From NCBI GenBank assembly GCA_025602905.1, contig JAHLKI010000017.1, positions 62,001-126,000 on the forward strand: DNA of 64,000 nt, written 5' to 3'. Shown here piece by piece: positions 10,207-21,934 of this stretch (positions are counted from its first letter, which is position 1; every line of letters begins with the position of its first letter). Below the pieces are notes generated by a model. That model was given only the letters and a program-made list of their open reading frames with translations. It did no database searches and had not been told where the DNA came from. This DNA comes from Phlyctochytrium arcticum. Lineage: Eukaryota > Chytridiomycota > Chytridiomycetes > Chytridiales > Chytridiaceae. The position numbers and the translations under genes are program-made.

Positions 10207-10877
10207 TATGATGGCGTTGACGGTATGGAAGAGGGAGAAGGGAGTTTGGAATGGCGCTCTTTATGTAGTGAGAGAGGGAGAGGGGCGGAGATAGCAGAAT
10301 CGGTTTGAACGACCTACAAAGCCCAATGGGTAAGAAGGGAAATGCAATGTTTGGCCAAGGTCGCTATGTCCAATCTATTATTGGGGAGGACATGTGAGCA
10401 CAAACATGAACAAACAGCACAGAACGGTCTGGAATGGAGCGGATCCTCATAAGATAGAGGCCATTACAGCCTTCGGCCAATGGTCCCATTGTAGGCAGGA
10501 GGGGAAATGCAAGTTTTGCAAAGGTTACATTGTCGACTGATCTTAATTGAAACGAAAGTGACTATTTACGGCAAGAGCCACGGATGCAAATTAAGGTTGT
10601 TTTTCGTCACAAATAATGAAGCAAACAAGTAACAAGCAGCAAAATATGGTAAGATAAACCTTAAAAAAATGGCAGGTACGAGCTGGAACACCAGAGAACA
10701 TGAATAAGATCGAATATATAAGAGGAATATAAATATGAATGCCCTTGTGGAGTACTGTAAGATTGGAAGAGGTACAGAAAGGCCCCATAATTGATACAAA
10801 TGACATAAGTAGCTGTTATTGCAAGGACGATACAGTGAAGACAACGTAATAAACAATAAGTAAATCGGTTAAGCAGA
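10207..10877. promoter_or_regulatory. Divergent intergenic region of the Helitron
   Basis: 670 bp without a convincing gene. It separates the minus-strand OB/AT-hook gene from the plus-strand Rep-helicase gene and so should hold both promoters. Two similar words, AAGAAGGGAAATGCAATGTTTGG-like at 10334 and AGGGGAAATGCAAGTTTTGC-like at 10500, repeat about 165 bp apart. No clear TATA box was picked out. Confidence 0.35.
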
Positions 10878-13800
10878 ATGCCGCGGAAGCCCAAGGCACG
10901 CGCGCAAAGGAACAATCCAATGTGAGTGTAGTACATGTAAGCAAGATCCACATCAAAGCAGCTAAATGAGTATGATGTTAGTTCGCGTCCTTCAGAAGAG
11001 GAATGTGCGCGGCATCGTCTGCATCGAAATCAGGCGCGACAAAGGCAACGTAAGAACCATGCACCCCAATTTTACACCCCCGATGAACTGGCGACAATGG
11101 AGGATAACCCCATCCTCGGCCCAATAACATCAGAAACCTTGAAGAGGGTGTACAAAGACACAAAGGCGGCGATGTCGGATGCCAATATGTATGAAGAAGT
11201 ATGCGCAGTTTGCGGGGCACTGGCCACTCAGTCGCATATCACGAAGATATCACTGCAGTCACCACATGTTCCAATCAGTGCGATGCGTTCTCGACTACGC
11301 TGCCCGGAAGATGTCCCACAACGACTCGCAGATGAATATGATGTCAGCGATTTAGACACGCGGTTCACAGGAATTATGCTATCACGCAGCGGTTTCTCCT
11401 CCAATGGATCCGCAGGAACGTCCGATATGAAGATGCACTTCTGCCACCCGTGCCTGGAATCTTTACAGCGTCCAGCGGAGAACACCACCACGCTTTGCCA
11501 TTGCGAATGGGAACTTTGTGGGATCCCTGCCGGAGGAACTCTTCGAGCGAGCGACAATGGTTGATTTCAGCATGGCGGCCCCTGCGCAGTGCGCGCATTA
11601 CATTGCAGTCGTTTACGGAGGAAGTTTTAATAGATTGAAAGGACACTCGTATGCAATGTTGGCCGATCCTGCACCCCCAGCACTTCTTCTTCCCAGAGAT
11701 ATGGCACCGACCGGAGACATATTCGTTACGACTGTTGGTGCGTTCACCAAGGAAGAGTCGATCCGTGTCGCAAAGGAGTATCGCGGTGATCGGGAGACCA
11801 TATACTCTCTCCTATCATTCTATAAAGAGCACAACAGAATATACGAGCACATCACGGTCGACAGCTCCTTACCGGATAAGGTCTTTGAGGAAGCCACCAT
11901 CATCACCAATATTTCGAAAGACGACCCGGAGTACGCTGAGATATCAGCAACTCTACAAGCGTCTACCAGTACTCATCGCGTGCCTTCAACACCTGAAAGT
12001 GAAAACTACGTGAGCGCGGAAGTCCAAATGGAAAGCGAAACATCACTTATCATCCAAAGTCGAACGGACGAAAGCAATGGAACCCAAGTAAAACGAGTAA
12101 TTCAGCTCCTTGTGGATCATCAGGACCCCAACCGTGTACTCATGAAAAGGTCAACAACGTTTGTATCAGACGACGACCCCGAATCCTGGTACTTGCGGAT
12201 CCCGGAACTTCTGTCATACGGTCGAGGAGGACCAAGTGAAAGACGAAAGAATCCGATATCCCTCGAAGAATGGATAGCCTATGTACTCAGGCTTCCCAAG
12301 CAGCGATTTGCCAAGCATCCAGCATTCATATTGATGGCATTCAACATTGCGGCAAGGACGCGAGCTCGATCGTCAGTATATCTCCGATGTCGTTTGTCGC
12401 CCAAAACGGCCGAATTAGCAGCTACAGTTACGGTGGAGGAAATCCAACGCTACGCCGAACGGGAAGCAGCGAGGACGGAAGCTGCCAGGCGCTCCTTGCC
12501 GGTGGCAAATGTAGCACCCGTGGGCGCAGGAGTTTTGGCGTTGCAGAATGGTGTTCAGGCTGGCATGAGTTCGTACTGGGGTTCTAATGAAGAGCGAGTC
12601 GCCGCCATGAATCGTTTGAACGCGTAACACGAATACGCTGGGTCTACCGAACATTTTCTTCACCGTCACACCTGACTCAATGAATTCTTTTCGGGTTGTG
12701 CAGTATAGCCAGTACGAAGGTGCAGACAGGGCGGTGTCGGGAATCAATAAGCGCATTAAAGCAATGTCACGAGAGGAACGGAAGGCGGAGGTTGGCAAGA
12801 ACCCAATGGCGGTCGCAAGGCACTTCGAACGCGTCATTGATGTCATTATTTCTGAATTCCTGGGATGGGATACTGCGAAGCAACAGCCGAAACGAGGCGG
12901 AGGGGCTTTAGGGGTGATAAAGGCGTTTTCGGGAGCAGTGGAGACGCAAGGGTCTGGAAATCTTCATGCCCATTTCTTACTATGGGTATATAATCTTCCC
13001 TCAACGACGCAGCGATACATGGCACTAGCCAGCGGCCCAACAGCATCAATAAGCCTTCAGCAAATAGCGGATTATGCCGCATCTGTGGTCAGCAGCACAT
13101 CACCGATTCCACTACATCCTTTCTGTCCTTCATGCACGTCACCGCTCGAGTTCCAACCAATTCCACTACGAGCATATCGTCGGGCGCGTGCGAACTGGTC
13201 GGCACCGGTATCAGCAATATGTGTCGGGTGCGGGGAAAGTATGTCGGATAGCGATGTAGCAAGCAACTCTGCTGAATATTTTGCGACACGGAGCGGCATT
13301 TTGAGCGTGGATCTGTGGACACAGACGGATGTTGATTATGCAAACTGCACTTGGGATCCTGTTCCATTAGAGTCTATTATTGAACCACGATGTGCAAAAG
13401 ATGTACTCAACTTTGAGAAGAGTCTGTTCGCGTATCAAGAGCATTCGTGGAAACACGCTCGGAGTTGCTACAAAAAGAGTGTCCGCACCCCCAGTGGTAC
13501 CTATTGTCGGTTCTTGAAACCAGAGAACCCAGTTGCCAGCACGCAAGTTTCAGCCATGACAGTCTCATTTCAACGCCAGAATGGGTCGCTGTATTTGAAC
13601 AACTACAATCCATTGTTTGCCGGCACGTTTCGTTTTAACCACGACATACGCCTGTTGCTGGGAGGGGAAGCGGCCGATATCAAGCAGTATGTCCTTAAAT
13701 ACACGTATAAACCACAAGTTCAATTCGAAAAGATTCACACAATCTACTTATCTGCGCATCGCAAAAGTCAGCAACGGGAGAACAACTCCGTGGATGGTGA

Positions 13801-16690
13801 AGAGACTCCTGCATGGACCAAAGGGTTTCGTCGAATGAAACGGCAGGTCACGGAATTGACCGGCAAGATGGAAGTGACGTCCACGATGGCAGCGCTCTAT
13901 CTTCTCCGGAAGTCGGCATTCTACGAGTCGCACGATGTTGAAAACCTGTACATAAAATCGATCATTAACGCAATGACACTTGAGGGAGAAGTAGATGTGG
14001 TCTTTGGGCGGGGAGCTGATGGCGCGGACGATGAAGATGCGGGCATCGGTGAAGAAGAAAGCATGGGAGATAACAGTATAGGCCCCGCGAAGAAATTGAT
14101 AGCCGTCAACAAAGGGAGCGACTACTTGGGCCGACCTGCATCCAACGACTTTGAGAGTATGTGTCTATACTCCTTCACTGCCGAGTACATGAAACGTAAG
14201 ACCAAGAACGTGGCAGGAACGCACGAGTTCATACAAGGGCACCCACAACGGAGATCGCACCGATTGGAGAAGCGCAAGAAGACGGTGTTTGTCAATGTAG
14301 TTACGAAGCGAATAGCTGATTTGACAAGGGATGATGTGACCGAGACCGAACGTGAGCGCACGTTCCAAATACTTCTGTTTCTCTTCAAACCGTATCGGAC
14401 GCTAGCGTGTTTGAAGACTTCCAGCAGCTGGGAACAATCATTTTACGACTATACGGCACTTGACGACGGTTCCGCCAACTTTTTAGCGCTAGGACGATTC
14501 CTGCGCAACACGGAGGACCACTACCTCGGTAAAAGACGTGCAGCGGAGCAGGGGCGTCGCAACAGAGAGGCCGAATTGCGCGAAAACCATCCCGAACTTC
14601 CCGTGATATTGAGGACATCAGACGAAACGGAATGCATGGATGGGGATGACAGCGTCTCGGAGACATCGGACACGTCCAGTGAGGCGAGTTACGAAGATTT
14701 TTACCCAGAGGACGACGAGGAACCCATGACGGATTTGAGGGACGTGCCTTGCACTCAAGAAGCCATGGCGTTCGCTACAACATTGGGATCGGTACCGACG
14801 TGGCAAACAGAGATCGGGCATGTCAGCAATCTTCACGAATTTGATGCAGCGGCCAACGAGGTGGAACATCCCGTCACTACGGAGAACGCCATGCCTGACC
14901 GACGGGCACGAATTTATGCACTGTTTCCAACGATGGCGACTCAAATTGAACACTATGAATGCTGCTTGGGAGATTCGGAATGGAGAGAGGCGCATGCAAA
15001 CTCGCCCAACGCACAGGTGGACGAATTCCCAACCATTGCACAAGTATCGCAACATTTCGGATTGACCAAAGAGCAGCACCGTATCTTCGTTCTGTTTGCG
15101 GCAGGCTTGATATTCGCATTTGCAGCAGAAGATGATGTGTCTCTAAGCAAATCGAGAGGGACCAACGGCAGTTCATGTCGTGTGACAGCATCTATGTGGG
15201 GGCAGGCAGGTACCGGCAAAAGCTTTATTCTCAAAGCACTTCTTCACTTGGCAAGAAGCTGGGGGCGGCCTGATGCAGTGATGACAACTGCACCGACAGG
15301 GATGGCAGGCGCAAACGCGGGGGGAGTACATCTACACAAAATGTTTAACTGGACTACCATATGTACACGTCGCACACGAGTCACTCCTACCGAAATACTC
15401 CGATTTGCACCTTTGAAATTACTGATTGTTGATGAGACAACACTTCTCAGTAAGCAGTATGTCGCGTTGCTAGAAGAAACCCTGAAGATGGTGATGGATA
15501 AACCGCACTTGGAGATGGGTGGAGTGTCGATACTTATCTGTGGGGATTGGTACCAGTTATCAGCATGGTCAGGAACTAAACTATACACCCGATTGAAGGC
15601 TTCGGATGCAGCCAGAATAGCAACGGGCCATCGGATATATCACGGAATTCGTAATGTCTTCTTTTTGACCCGGAACATGCGACAAGGCGCACAAACTCCG
15701 TATGCGAAACTGATGACCAACATGCGAACCGGTCACTTAAGCAAGGACGACATAGCACTGCTTAACGGACAAGTGTTGACGCCAGGAGAACGACCAATTG
15801 TGAATGATACGGAGCTTTTTCGACCAATTCTTACAACAGCCAACTTCCATCGCGTTGCATTTAACAGGGGTTGCATAGAGAAATTCGCGCTCGGACGGCA
15901 GGAGGTCGTGTATCGATTCAGCGCTGTCGTAAAAGCAACGCGAAAAGGAAATGTGACGGCAGAAGAGAGGTGGAGTTTGCGAAAGTTGCCAGATACATCA
16001 ACAGGTTCATTGGCCATGACGCTGGATCTGTGTGTTGGAGCTCCGGTGCAAATCACTAAGAACGTGGATCACAGAAGAAAATTGCTGAATGGAGCGCTCG
16101 GTACGGTAGTAAAAATTCAGTTAAACGATGCGGGCACATTGACAGAGTCGACACTTGGTAACGGAACACGCCTTTTGATCTCCGACAAATTGCCGGACAT
16201 AGTTTTCGTGGCGCTGAAAAATCACGAAAATGTTCAACTACAACCAGGTCTACCGCGCGGCGTAGTGGGGATCCGTCCGTTTCAAGCAACCAGTGCAGTG
16301 CAAGTGAAGCTACCCCACCGCAGTTTCAAGATTCGCATCACCCAGCTGCCTTTTGTGTTAGCGTTTTCTTTGACTGTCGACAAAATCCAAGGACTTACCG
16401 TACCTGGCGTCGTATTAGCACCGCTACTGACACCACTTCGGAAAAGTCCGCAGCGCGCCTCTATGTACGTTGGTTGGTCACGGGGAACGACACTGGAAGG
16501 ACCCATGGCGACTCGAATATTACAGCCGCTGACTGCTGCCGACATAGAATACTTCAAACCAAGTCCCGAAATTGTCAAAGAGCTAGAGCGATTAAAACGA
16601 CTAGCAGGTCAGACGGACGTTAGGATGGAACAGTTTGTACGCACTGCCAGCACAAAAGAGAGTTTCATCGAACTGTTCGGGGATGACTAG
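10878..16690 (+). pseudogene. Helitron Rep-PIF1 helicase, spliced, with two frameshifts
   Basis: Nicks and unwinds DNA for rolling-circle transposition. Start ATG 10878; first exon (MPRKPKARAQRNNP) ends at 10921; a 60-bp intron GTGAGT...TTAG spans 10922-10981; exon 2 opens in phase (SRPSEEECARHRLHRNQARQ). N-terminal zinc pairs CAVCG and FCHPCL follow. Frame shifts occur near 11480, leading to PPRFAIANGNFVG, and between 12620 and 12640, leading to LGLPNIFFTVTPDS. In the last, 1336-codon frame: Rep HUH motif GNLHAHFLLW (about residue 92), the Rep tyrosine region DIKQYVLKYTYKP (about 333), Walker A GQAGTGKS (about 840), Walker B LLIVDET, and C-terminal YVGWSRGTTLEG (about 1262). All known catalytic parts are present, so only the two shifts disable it. 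Confidence 0.85.
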
Positions 16691-16788
16691 TAGAACTCAT
16701 GTAATATAGAAGTAGTTTCAATCAGATTTTTATTCTTGGAAGGTACAAGTAGCACTGTGGGTCACTCTATGGTAAAGTACCTAAAAAA

Positions 16789-16923
16789 GTTGTATTGGTC
16801 AGACCTTCGCGCAAGTGGATATTGAAGGACGCGATGGAATACTTACAGGATAACAGACAAGTTGTATTATCGCCCAAGTGGATATTAAAGGACGCGATGG
16901 AATCCTTACAGGATAACAGACAA
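16789..16923 (+). repeat. Two-unit tandem repeat, 72 and 63 bp
   Basis: Unit 1 is 16789-16860 and unit 2 is 16861-16923. Both run from GTTGTATT to GGATAACAGACAA and share AAGTGGATATT and GGACGCGATGGAAT. In one plus frame (16795-17064) each unit encodes KWILKDAMEYLQDNRQ or a one-residue variant, followed by a basic Arg/Lys tail. That frame has no other support as a gene. It lies in the 3' flank of the Helitron gene. Confidence 0.65.
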
Positions 16924-17309
16924 CGACCAGCGGAAAGGAAAGTGAGGTATGATATCAAGGATCGCTCACAACGCACCAACATTGAACGGGACCGGCACCG
17001 TGAAGATTCATCGCGAAAGGCACGAGCAAAAACGGTGGCAGTGAGGTGGACCGTGCTTACGTAAGCAAAATTTGAGGAACTCTGCTCCGGACTCAGCTGA
17101 GAAAATCCCACGCGCGTTTGAAAATTATTTGAGCACACTATGATGCTGACCACCCAAGGAAAATCATATGGGATGCAAGAGAAAAAAATGACCGATTTTC
17201 CGAATGTCTTAAAAAATTTCAGCTCGTAGGAAAAAGCGTGGGATCTGGAGAAAATGCAATTTGATCTACGAAAAAACAAAAGAAATACCCCCATTCTCCA
17301 TGGAAACAA

Positions 17310-17396
17310 GGGTCTGGGGTGACTGGGCCAGGGGCGTTTCAAAGGCGACACTTGGTGGTGCCCCAGACCCCTCTAAGACTCTGGTATATACCAGAG
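17310..17396. repeat. Hairpin stem plus 18-bp perfect palindrome
   Basis: Stem 17310-17319 (GGGTCTGGGG) pairs with 17361-17370 (CCCCAGACCC). Directly after it, CTCTGGTATATACCAGAG at 17379-17396 is its own reverse complement. The word CTCTGGTATAT also occurs near 9056 at the other side of the Helitron block. Candidate element end or terminator. Confidence 0.45.
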
Positions 17397-17616
17397 AACA
17401 AGGAATACTGTTTTGTTCCTAACAGGTTAGCAAAGTTATCAAGAAGAGTATTGAACTCATTGTTATTGTTATTATTGAAAGTTTCGATCAGAGGATCTGA
17501 AATTTTATTACAAGATGCAAAATTTAACATTTTTTAAGGGGGAGTTTTTTTTTGAAAAAGACAGTTGATTTTTATTTGAAAGATATGTCCCCGTGCGGTT
17601 GTTAGCTTGCTTCATT

Positions 17617-18867
17617 TCACTTCTTAGTGAAAGGCTTCTTGCATGAACCACAAGTGAAGTGGTTTCGTCGTTCTGAGGTAGTATCTATTCGAATGTTTGA
17701 TCTTTTCCCACAACTCAAACACACGTTGTGATTGACATACTGTCCGTAGAGCTTAATGTGTTTCTCAAAGATAACCTGGGAGGTGAAAGCTGCGTGACAT
17801 TCCGAACACTTTCTTCCATTACCACCATCGCCACGCAGTACCCATGCTGCAGACGGTAAAGGTACTGGCCTGGGGGATCCTGTAGCCGTTGCTGACATTG
17901 ATACCTCGCGTCCTGCTTCGCGTCGGGGTAGTGTAGAGTCGAGTTTGTCACCCTCTGATTCATCTTCTTCACCCTCTGTTTCACTTTCCCACTCAAATTC
18001 ACCCTGTGATTCTTCCTCGTAGCTGCGGATAAATGACGCACTTGATCTTGGATTAGGAGGAACGTTAGGTAACGCCGCAGCGCGGTTGTTCTGTAAGCTG
18101 CTGTCATCAAGGGTCGAACATACAGCTTGTTGCGCATTAGTATCCATCAGGGTTCCGTCTTGAGGAGTCCAGGTAATGGTTAGTTGTTTACGATGCGGAG
18201 CGACCACGTCAAAATAATACGGTTTGTAAAACGTGTGAATATTGTCAATACCGAGATAATTTTCGTAAGCTTCGTCGTTCACAGAACTACGAACACTTAA
18301 GCTATCAGCTCGAATTGTGTCTAGAACTTTTTCGAACTCTCCTTGTACTAACTCCACTACCCCCTTGTTGTTCTTGAACTCGTTACGGGTAAGTTCCAGG
18401 TATGCCGAAGCCTTACCATACTTGCAAAGATGCTCACACCCGATAACACCGACTCCTAAGTAACGGGTGATGTTATAGAGTCGTCTACAGGTAGACTGGA
18501 AACTCTTCAAATCCTTGTACTGGTTTACGTAGAGTGGGTCAGAAAGGGGTGTTTCTTCATCATGCTCAGCAATCTTTCTTTCTTTTTTCGAATTCGAAGT
18601 TTGAATTGCTCTTTCTGCCGCCTCTTCGGGGAGTGATTCAAACTGTTCAACCTGAAGTTTGCCTTCTTTCCAGTACATGGTATGATGGTGGATTTTTGCA
18701 CCAGAGGTCCTGTTTGATGCTTGTTGATACAAATCGAAGGCAGTGAGAGGCGTTTCTTTAGGTGGTGGGGGTGGGTAACATATGAAACGGACTTGCTTTT
18801 TTCTCAAAGAGTACGGTACACATCCTATCTTACCAAGAAATCGTCCAGAAGAGTTAGATTTTGGCAT
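17617..18867 (-). CDS. Zinc-finger protein of unknown role
   Basis: Intact 416-residue frame, ATG 18865-18867, no intron needed. The C-terminal 70 residues hold three Cys/His clusters: CSECHAAFTSQVIFEKHIKLYG (a C2H2-like finger with an odd second half), CLSCGKRSN and CGSCKKPF. Residues 265-330 are acidic and Ser-rich (EFEWESETEGEEDESEGD). The N-terminal half (VPYSLRKKQVRFICYPPPPP...; GVGVIGCEHLCKYGKASAYLELTRNEF) matches nothing I can name. It lies between the Helitron and the Polinton relic and could be a cargo gene of either, or a host transcription factor. Upstream DNA to 19040 is GA-rich. Confidence 0.55.
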   Translation of the reverse strand: MPKSNSSGRFLGKIGCVPYSLRKKQVRFICYPPPPPKETPLTAFDLYQQASNRTSGAKIHHHTMYWKEGKLQVEQFESLPEEAAERAIQTSNSKKERKIAEHDEETPLSDPLYVNQYKDLKSFQSTCRRLYNITRYLGVGVIGCEHLCKYGKASAYLELTRNEFKNNKGVVELVQGEFEKVLDTIRADSLSVRSSVNDEAYENYLGIDNIHTFYKPYYFDVVAPHRKQLTITWTPQDGTLMDTNAQQAVCSTLDDSSLQNNRAAALPNVPPNPRSSASFIRSYEEESQGEFEWESETEGEEDESEGDKLDSTLPRREAGREVSMSATATGSPRPVPLPSAAWVLRGDGGNGRKCSECHAAFTSQVIFEKHIKLYGQYVNHNVCLSCGKRSNIRIDTTSERRNHFTCGSCKKPFTKK

Positions 18868-19048
18868 GGTTGCTACAGAATGATAATTGATGAGAGTGAT
18901 GCGGGATAGAGTGAGGTGAGAGGGAGAGGGGGGCGAGAGGGGGTCCTCTTATATAGGCGAATTGGCACGGTAGATCGATAGATGGCCGTCTTTTCCTTTT
19001 TCCACAAGAAAGAAAGTGCCGTAAATTACACGTAAATATATAGAGTCC

Positions 19049-19084
19049 GTGCGCACGGACTTTCATTTAGACTTGCTATTCATA
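19049..19084 (+). repeat. GTGCGCACGGAC repeat, copy 1
   Basis: Starts inside an 18-bp perfect palindrome, AGTCCGTGCGCACGGACT (19044-19061), and continues as TTTCATTTAGACTTGCTATTCATA. Same orientation as the copies at 19378 and 20791. Confidence 0.6.
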
Positions 19085-19377
19085 GGTGGATCCTCGCTCG
19101 ATTTCCTTGAGCCACGTTAGTGTGCACCGTGTTGGCCTGAGAGTGGATGTATTGACGTATAGCTACGGGCAAAGTTGCCCTGTAGAAGTACATATGTATA
19201 AAGTACAAGAAATATAAGGTGAGGGTGGGTGGGTTTCAAGCTGTCCGAGTGGCGGAAATGCGACGAGGATGGGAATCCAGGAGGGACGCGCGCAGCGTAC
19301 GCGTTATATACCGTCGGGTGACTCCGGGACGCGTCGCTCGATCCACTTATGCACCTCCGGTGAATTCCGATCACTTT

Positions 19378-19419
19378 GTGCGCACGGACTTTTTTTAGAC
19401 TTACTATTCATAAGTTTAT
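19378..19419 (+). repeat. GTGCGCACGGAC repeat, copy 2
   Basis: Nearly identical to the copy at 20791 over 41 bp, including TTTAGACTTACTATTCATAA and GTTTA. No gene follows it. Confidence 0.65.
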
Positions 19420-19999
19420 TATCCTGGGGCTCGTTGCGATGCGACAAACCAACAGTGCTGAGGGTTTACGAGGACAGGTATGGGTACTTTGAGTTTGCAG
19501 CAGAATCAAGAAGCGATATGTATGTCTTGAGGAAGATATTGAATTACAAGCAAACAACTATCATGTTGTTTCTTGACACCTCTGCTTATATATAACTTTT
19601 GATCTCTCCCTTGCGCGAGTGGCATATATTCGCCCCCAAATGAACCTAACAGGCCGCTAAATATCGTTGTAGTTCATTCGATATTTGTTTGAGTAAAACT
19701 ATTCAACTCTCCACTGCAAGCCTGGGGTCTGATAAGCTGTCAACTATCATTTTATTTATTTCCTTCTCTGCTTGTGACTTTTGTACAAGTTATAAGATAT
19801 CGTTGCCTGTCTTTCCATCTTTGTCTTCTATAAGTTTTAATCAGACCATTGCACGCGGGTGTGCGTTGGCTATCCTTTCAAACTAGCAGGCGGCTAGGTG
19901 TTGTTTGGAATTTTCCATCTATGTGCACGAAGTGGACTGTACTTGGTTATCGCAATACTCGGGGATGTGACAAAGTATACGCTCAGTTTATTCAGCGTC

Positions 20000-20125
20000 A
20001 TTATTCATGAGGCGGGGGAGACCCCCGCACCCCCCCTCAGAAGTTCAGAAGCTTGTAAAATTCACATGGTCCAGCCTTGTTCAAATTCATTACTCATGAG
20101 GCGGGGGAGACCCCCGCACCCCCCT
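20000..20125 (+). repeat. Two 89-bp-spaced copies of a GC hairpin
   Basis: TCATGAGGCGGGGGAGACCC at 20006 and at 20095 begin two near-identical copies. Each contains GCGGGGG-AGA-CCCCCGC, a seven-base-pair stem with a three-base loop, followed by ACCCCCC. Downstream sequences differ, so only about 35 bp is shared. Confidence 0.65.
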
Positions 20126-20790
20126 TGCCTGCCGCCGGCCCTCGCAGGGGAGCAAACACTGAGGAAGATATGATATGTGATGAATCACGCAAGGAATGAC
20201 CAATGTTCATTCCGTGTCACAGGTTGACGAGGAAGTCAAGGATGCCGATGCAGTATTCTTCCATGTTAATCCCCTTCTCCACCAGGGCGGGAGGGAGAAA
20301 CCACCGACTTATGGCCGTTTTGGGGGTTTGGCTCAGTCCAACTCTATGTCTTGTGAGAGGAGGCCGGTCGTTCTTCACCGTAGGATGTGCGCGGAGGTGT
20401 CCAGTCTTTATCTTTGTTGCCGTGGGAAAATCCGGAGCTTGTCGATTTCTCAGTCTTTTGTCCTGGTTTTTGTCTTTGTATTTTGTCTTTTGCCTTGGTC
20501 CTTGTTCTTGTTCTTGTTTTTGCCTTTGTCCTTTTTCCTTTTCATTTGTCTTGTCCTTGTTGGATGACTTCAATGAGGCCCGCCAAGGCCTACTGTGCTC
20601 CTAAGGCGGGAAATGCCGGGTCCATCAGAAAGTAACGGTATGAGTAACGTTTTGAGTCATCACTAAAAGGGCCTTGTCAGGCGTAGCCACGGAAATGCAC
20701 TGGCACGGTGACTGTACGTGATTTAGTTAAGGATTTTGGGCCCGGTATAATTTTGGCGGACAACACTTCGGGGTAAACCCTCAGCACTTC

Positions 20791-20831
20791 GTGCGCACGG
20801 ACTTTTTTTAGACTCATTATTCATAAGTTTA
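20791..20831 (+). promoter_or_regulatory. GTGCGCACGGAC repeat, copy 3, directly before the integrase start
   Basis: This copy ends five bases before the ATG of the Polinton integrase at 20836. An AT-rich conserved block (ATTATTCATAAGTTTA) between a palindromic GC head and the start codon looks like a promoter or a terminal repeat of the element. The other two copies would then be remnants of the same element type. Confidence 0.5.
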
Positions 20832-20835
20832 GTCA

Positions 20836-21869
20836 ATGGAAAAAGAACTCGAAAAAATTTACTATGATCCTGAAATAGGATACGTGTCAGCCGCACGGCT
20901 TCGACTGATTGCAATAGGTAAAGGGCTCAATGTTTCTCACAAGCAGGTTCAGGATTTTCTTTCGAAACAACAAGTTGTTCAGATACACAAGAATAGTCGA
21001 AAAGAACGAGATTATCTCAGAACCGTCTCTCCAGATTTAGACGAAAGATGGGTTGCTGATCTCATTGAGTTTCCTAAATTAGCAAAAAACAACAATGGAT
21101 TTCGCTATATTCTAACTATTTTAGATGTTTATTCTAGGTATGCTTTCTGTGTTCCGCTAAAAGACAAACAAGGCAAAACCGTATCTAATGCCTTGGCAAC
21201 TTTGTTTACCGGTGGACGACGACCATTATCTACCTTCTCTTCTGATGCCGGTAGCGAGTTTGTCAACGTTAAAATGGATCAATCTTTGAAAAAATACAAG
21301 ATTACTCAATACACTGCACAAGCGGGAGATCATGAACGCCTAGGGATTATCGAACGCTTTAATAGGACTCTAAAATCTTACTTGTCAAGATACTTCACTT
21401 CCACAGGAGCGACAACATGGGTGAATATGCTCCATCATTTGTGAGAAACTACAACTCACAGATACATCGGACTATAGGGGTAGCACCGAAAACTGTGACT
21501 AAAGGATCGAGAAAAAATCCTATGGAACAAAGCCTTCCAGCAGTAGAAAAGTTCCAATCTTTTGAAATAGGAGGTGTAGTACGAATTCGTTTAGACAAAA
21601 ACATCTTTACAAAAGGGTACGCGCCAAGATATACAACAAAGACATACATCATTGGCGGGATAAAAGGGTATACTTATGAATTATATGATAGTAGTGGAAA
21701 TCTTGAATCGCGAACGAGGAAGTGGTATGAATTGCAAAAAATTGATTCGGTATCAAAGACACCCTTATTTGCAAGGGAACAAGCAACGTTAAATTCCATC
21801 TTTACAGTATTACCTCAGAACGATCACCCTCGGATTCGAAAACAGACGCAAAAGGTTCGAGGTGATTAA
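20836..21869 (+). pseudogene. Polinton-type retroviral-like integrase, one frameshift
   Basis: DDE integrase that would insert the element into chromosomes. ATG 20836. The rve core is clear: WVADLIEF (first Asp), YILTILDVYSRYAF, TFSSDAGSEF (second Asp), LGIIERFNRTLKSY (catalytic Glu). An N-terminal HTH-like region precedes it. The first frame stops at 21444 just after WVNMLHH; a single-base shift near 21435 restores FVRNYNSQIHRTIGVAPKTV, which belongs to the same domain, and the second frame runs to 21869. The C-terminal part (RIRLDKNIFTKGYAPRYTTK) resembles the SH3-like tail of Polinton/gypsy integrases. No chromodomain is attached. The ATPase and penton genes follow at once, supporting a Polinton. 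Confidence 0.85.
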
Positions 21870-21934
21870 AGACTTAACCTTTAGGCTTTGCATGACTAGA
21901 AGCTGCTGAAGAAAAGTTGTACGGAGTCGCAGAC

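Larger units (their letters stand above)
9246..17396 (+). mobile_element. Helitron, ends not fixed
   Basis: The Rep-helicase and the divergent ssDNA-binding-like gene define an autonomous-type rolling-circle transposon. Helitrons begin with TC and end with a hairpin and CTRR. A candidate right end lies at 17310-17377: GGGTCTGGGG pairs with CCCCAGACCC, followed by CTCTAAG. The 41-nt loop is long for a Helitron and the base after CTAA is G, not T, so I hold this loosely. No left end was found. Two frameshifts in the main gene suggest an inactive copy. Confidence 0.6.
18868..20790. other. 1.9-kb gene-free stretch with repeats
   Basis: No protein-like frame seen. It contains two of three copies of a GTGCGCACGGAC-led repeat (19049 and 19378), a pair of GC hairpins (20011 and 20100), and a long CTTGTTCTTGTTCTT-type pyrimidine microsatellite at about 20460-20560. 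It may be decayed Polinton and MITE sequence. Confidence 0.4.

Noticed and set aside
12680..16690. Treating the 1336-codon frame as a complete Helitron gene
   Set aside because: Conserved Rep sequence continues upstream in another frame (LGLPNIFFTVTPDS), so this is only the last part of a frameshifted gene.
17310..17377. Definite Helitron 3' end
   Set aside because: The loop is 41 bases and the next base after CTAA is G, so it is kept only as a candidate.
20203..20604. 133-codon hydrophobic frame
   Set aside because: Created by a CTTGTTCTTGTTC-type microsatellite read as Phe/Leu/Val; no gene-like start or context.
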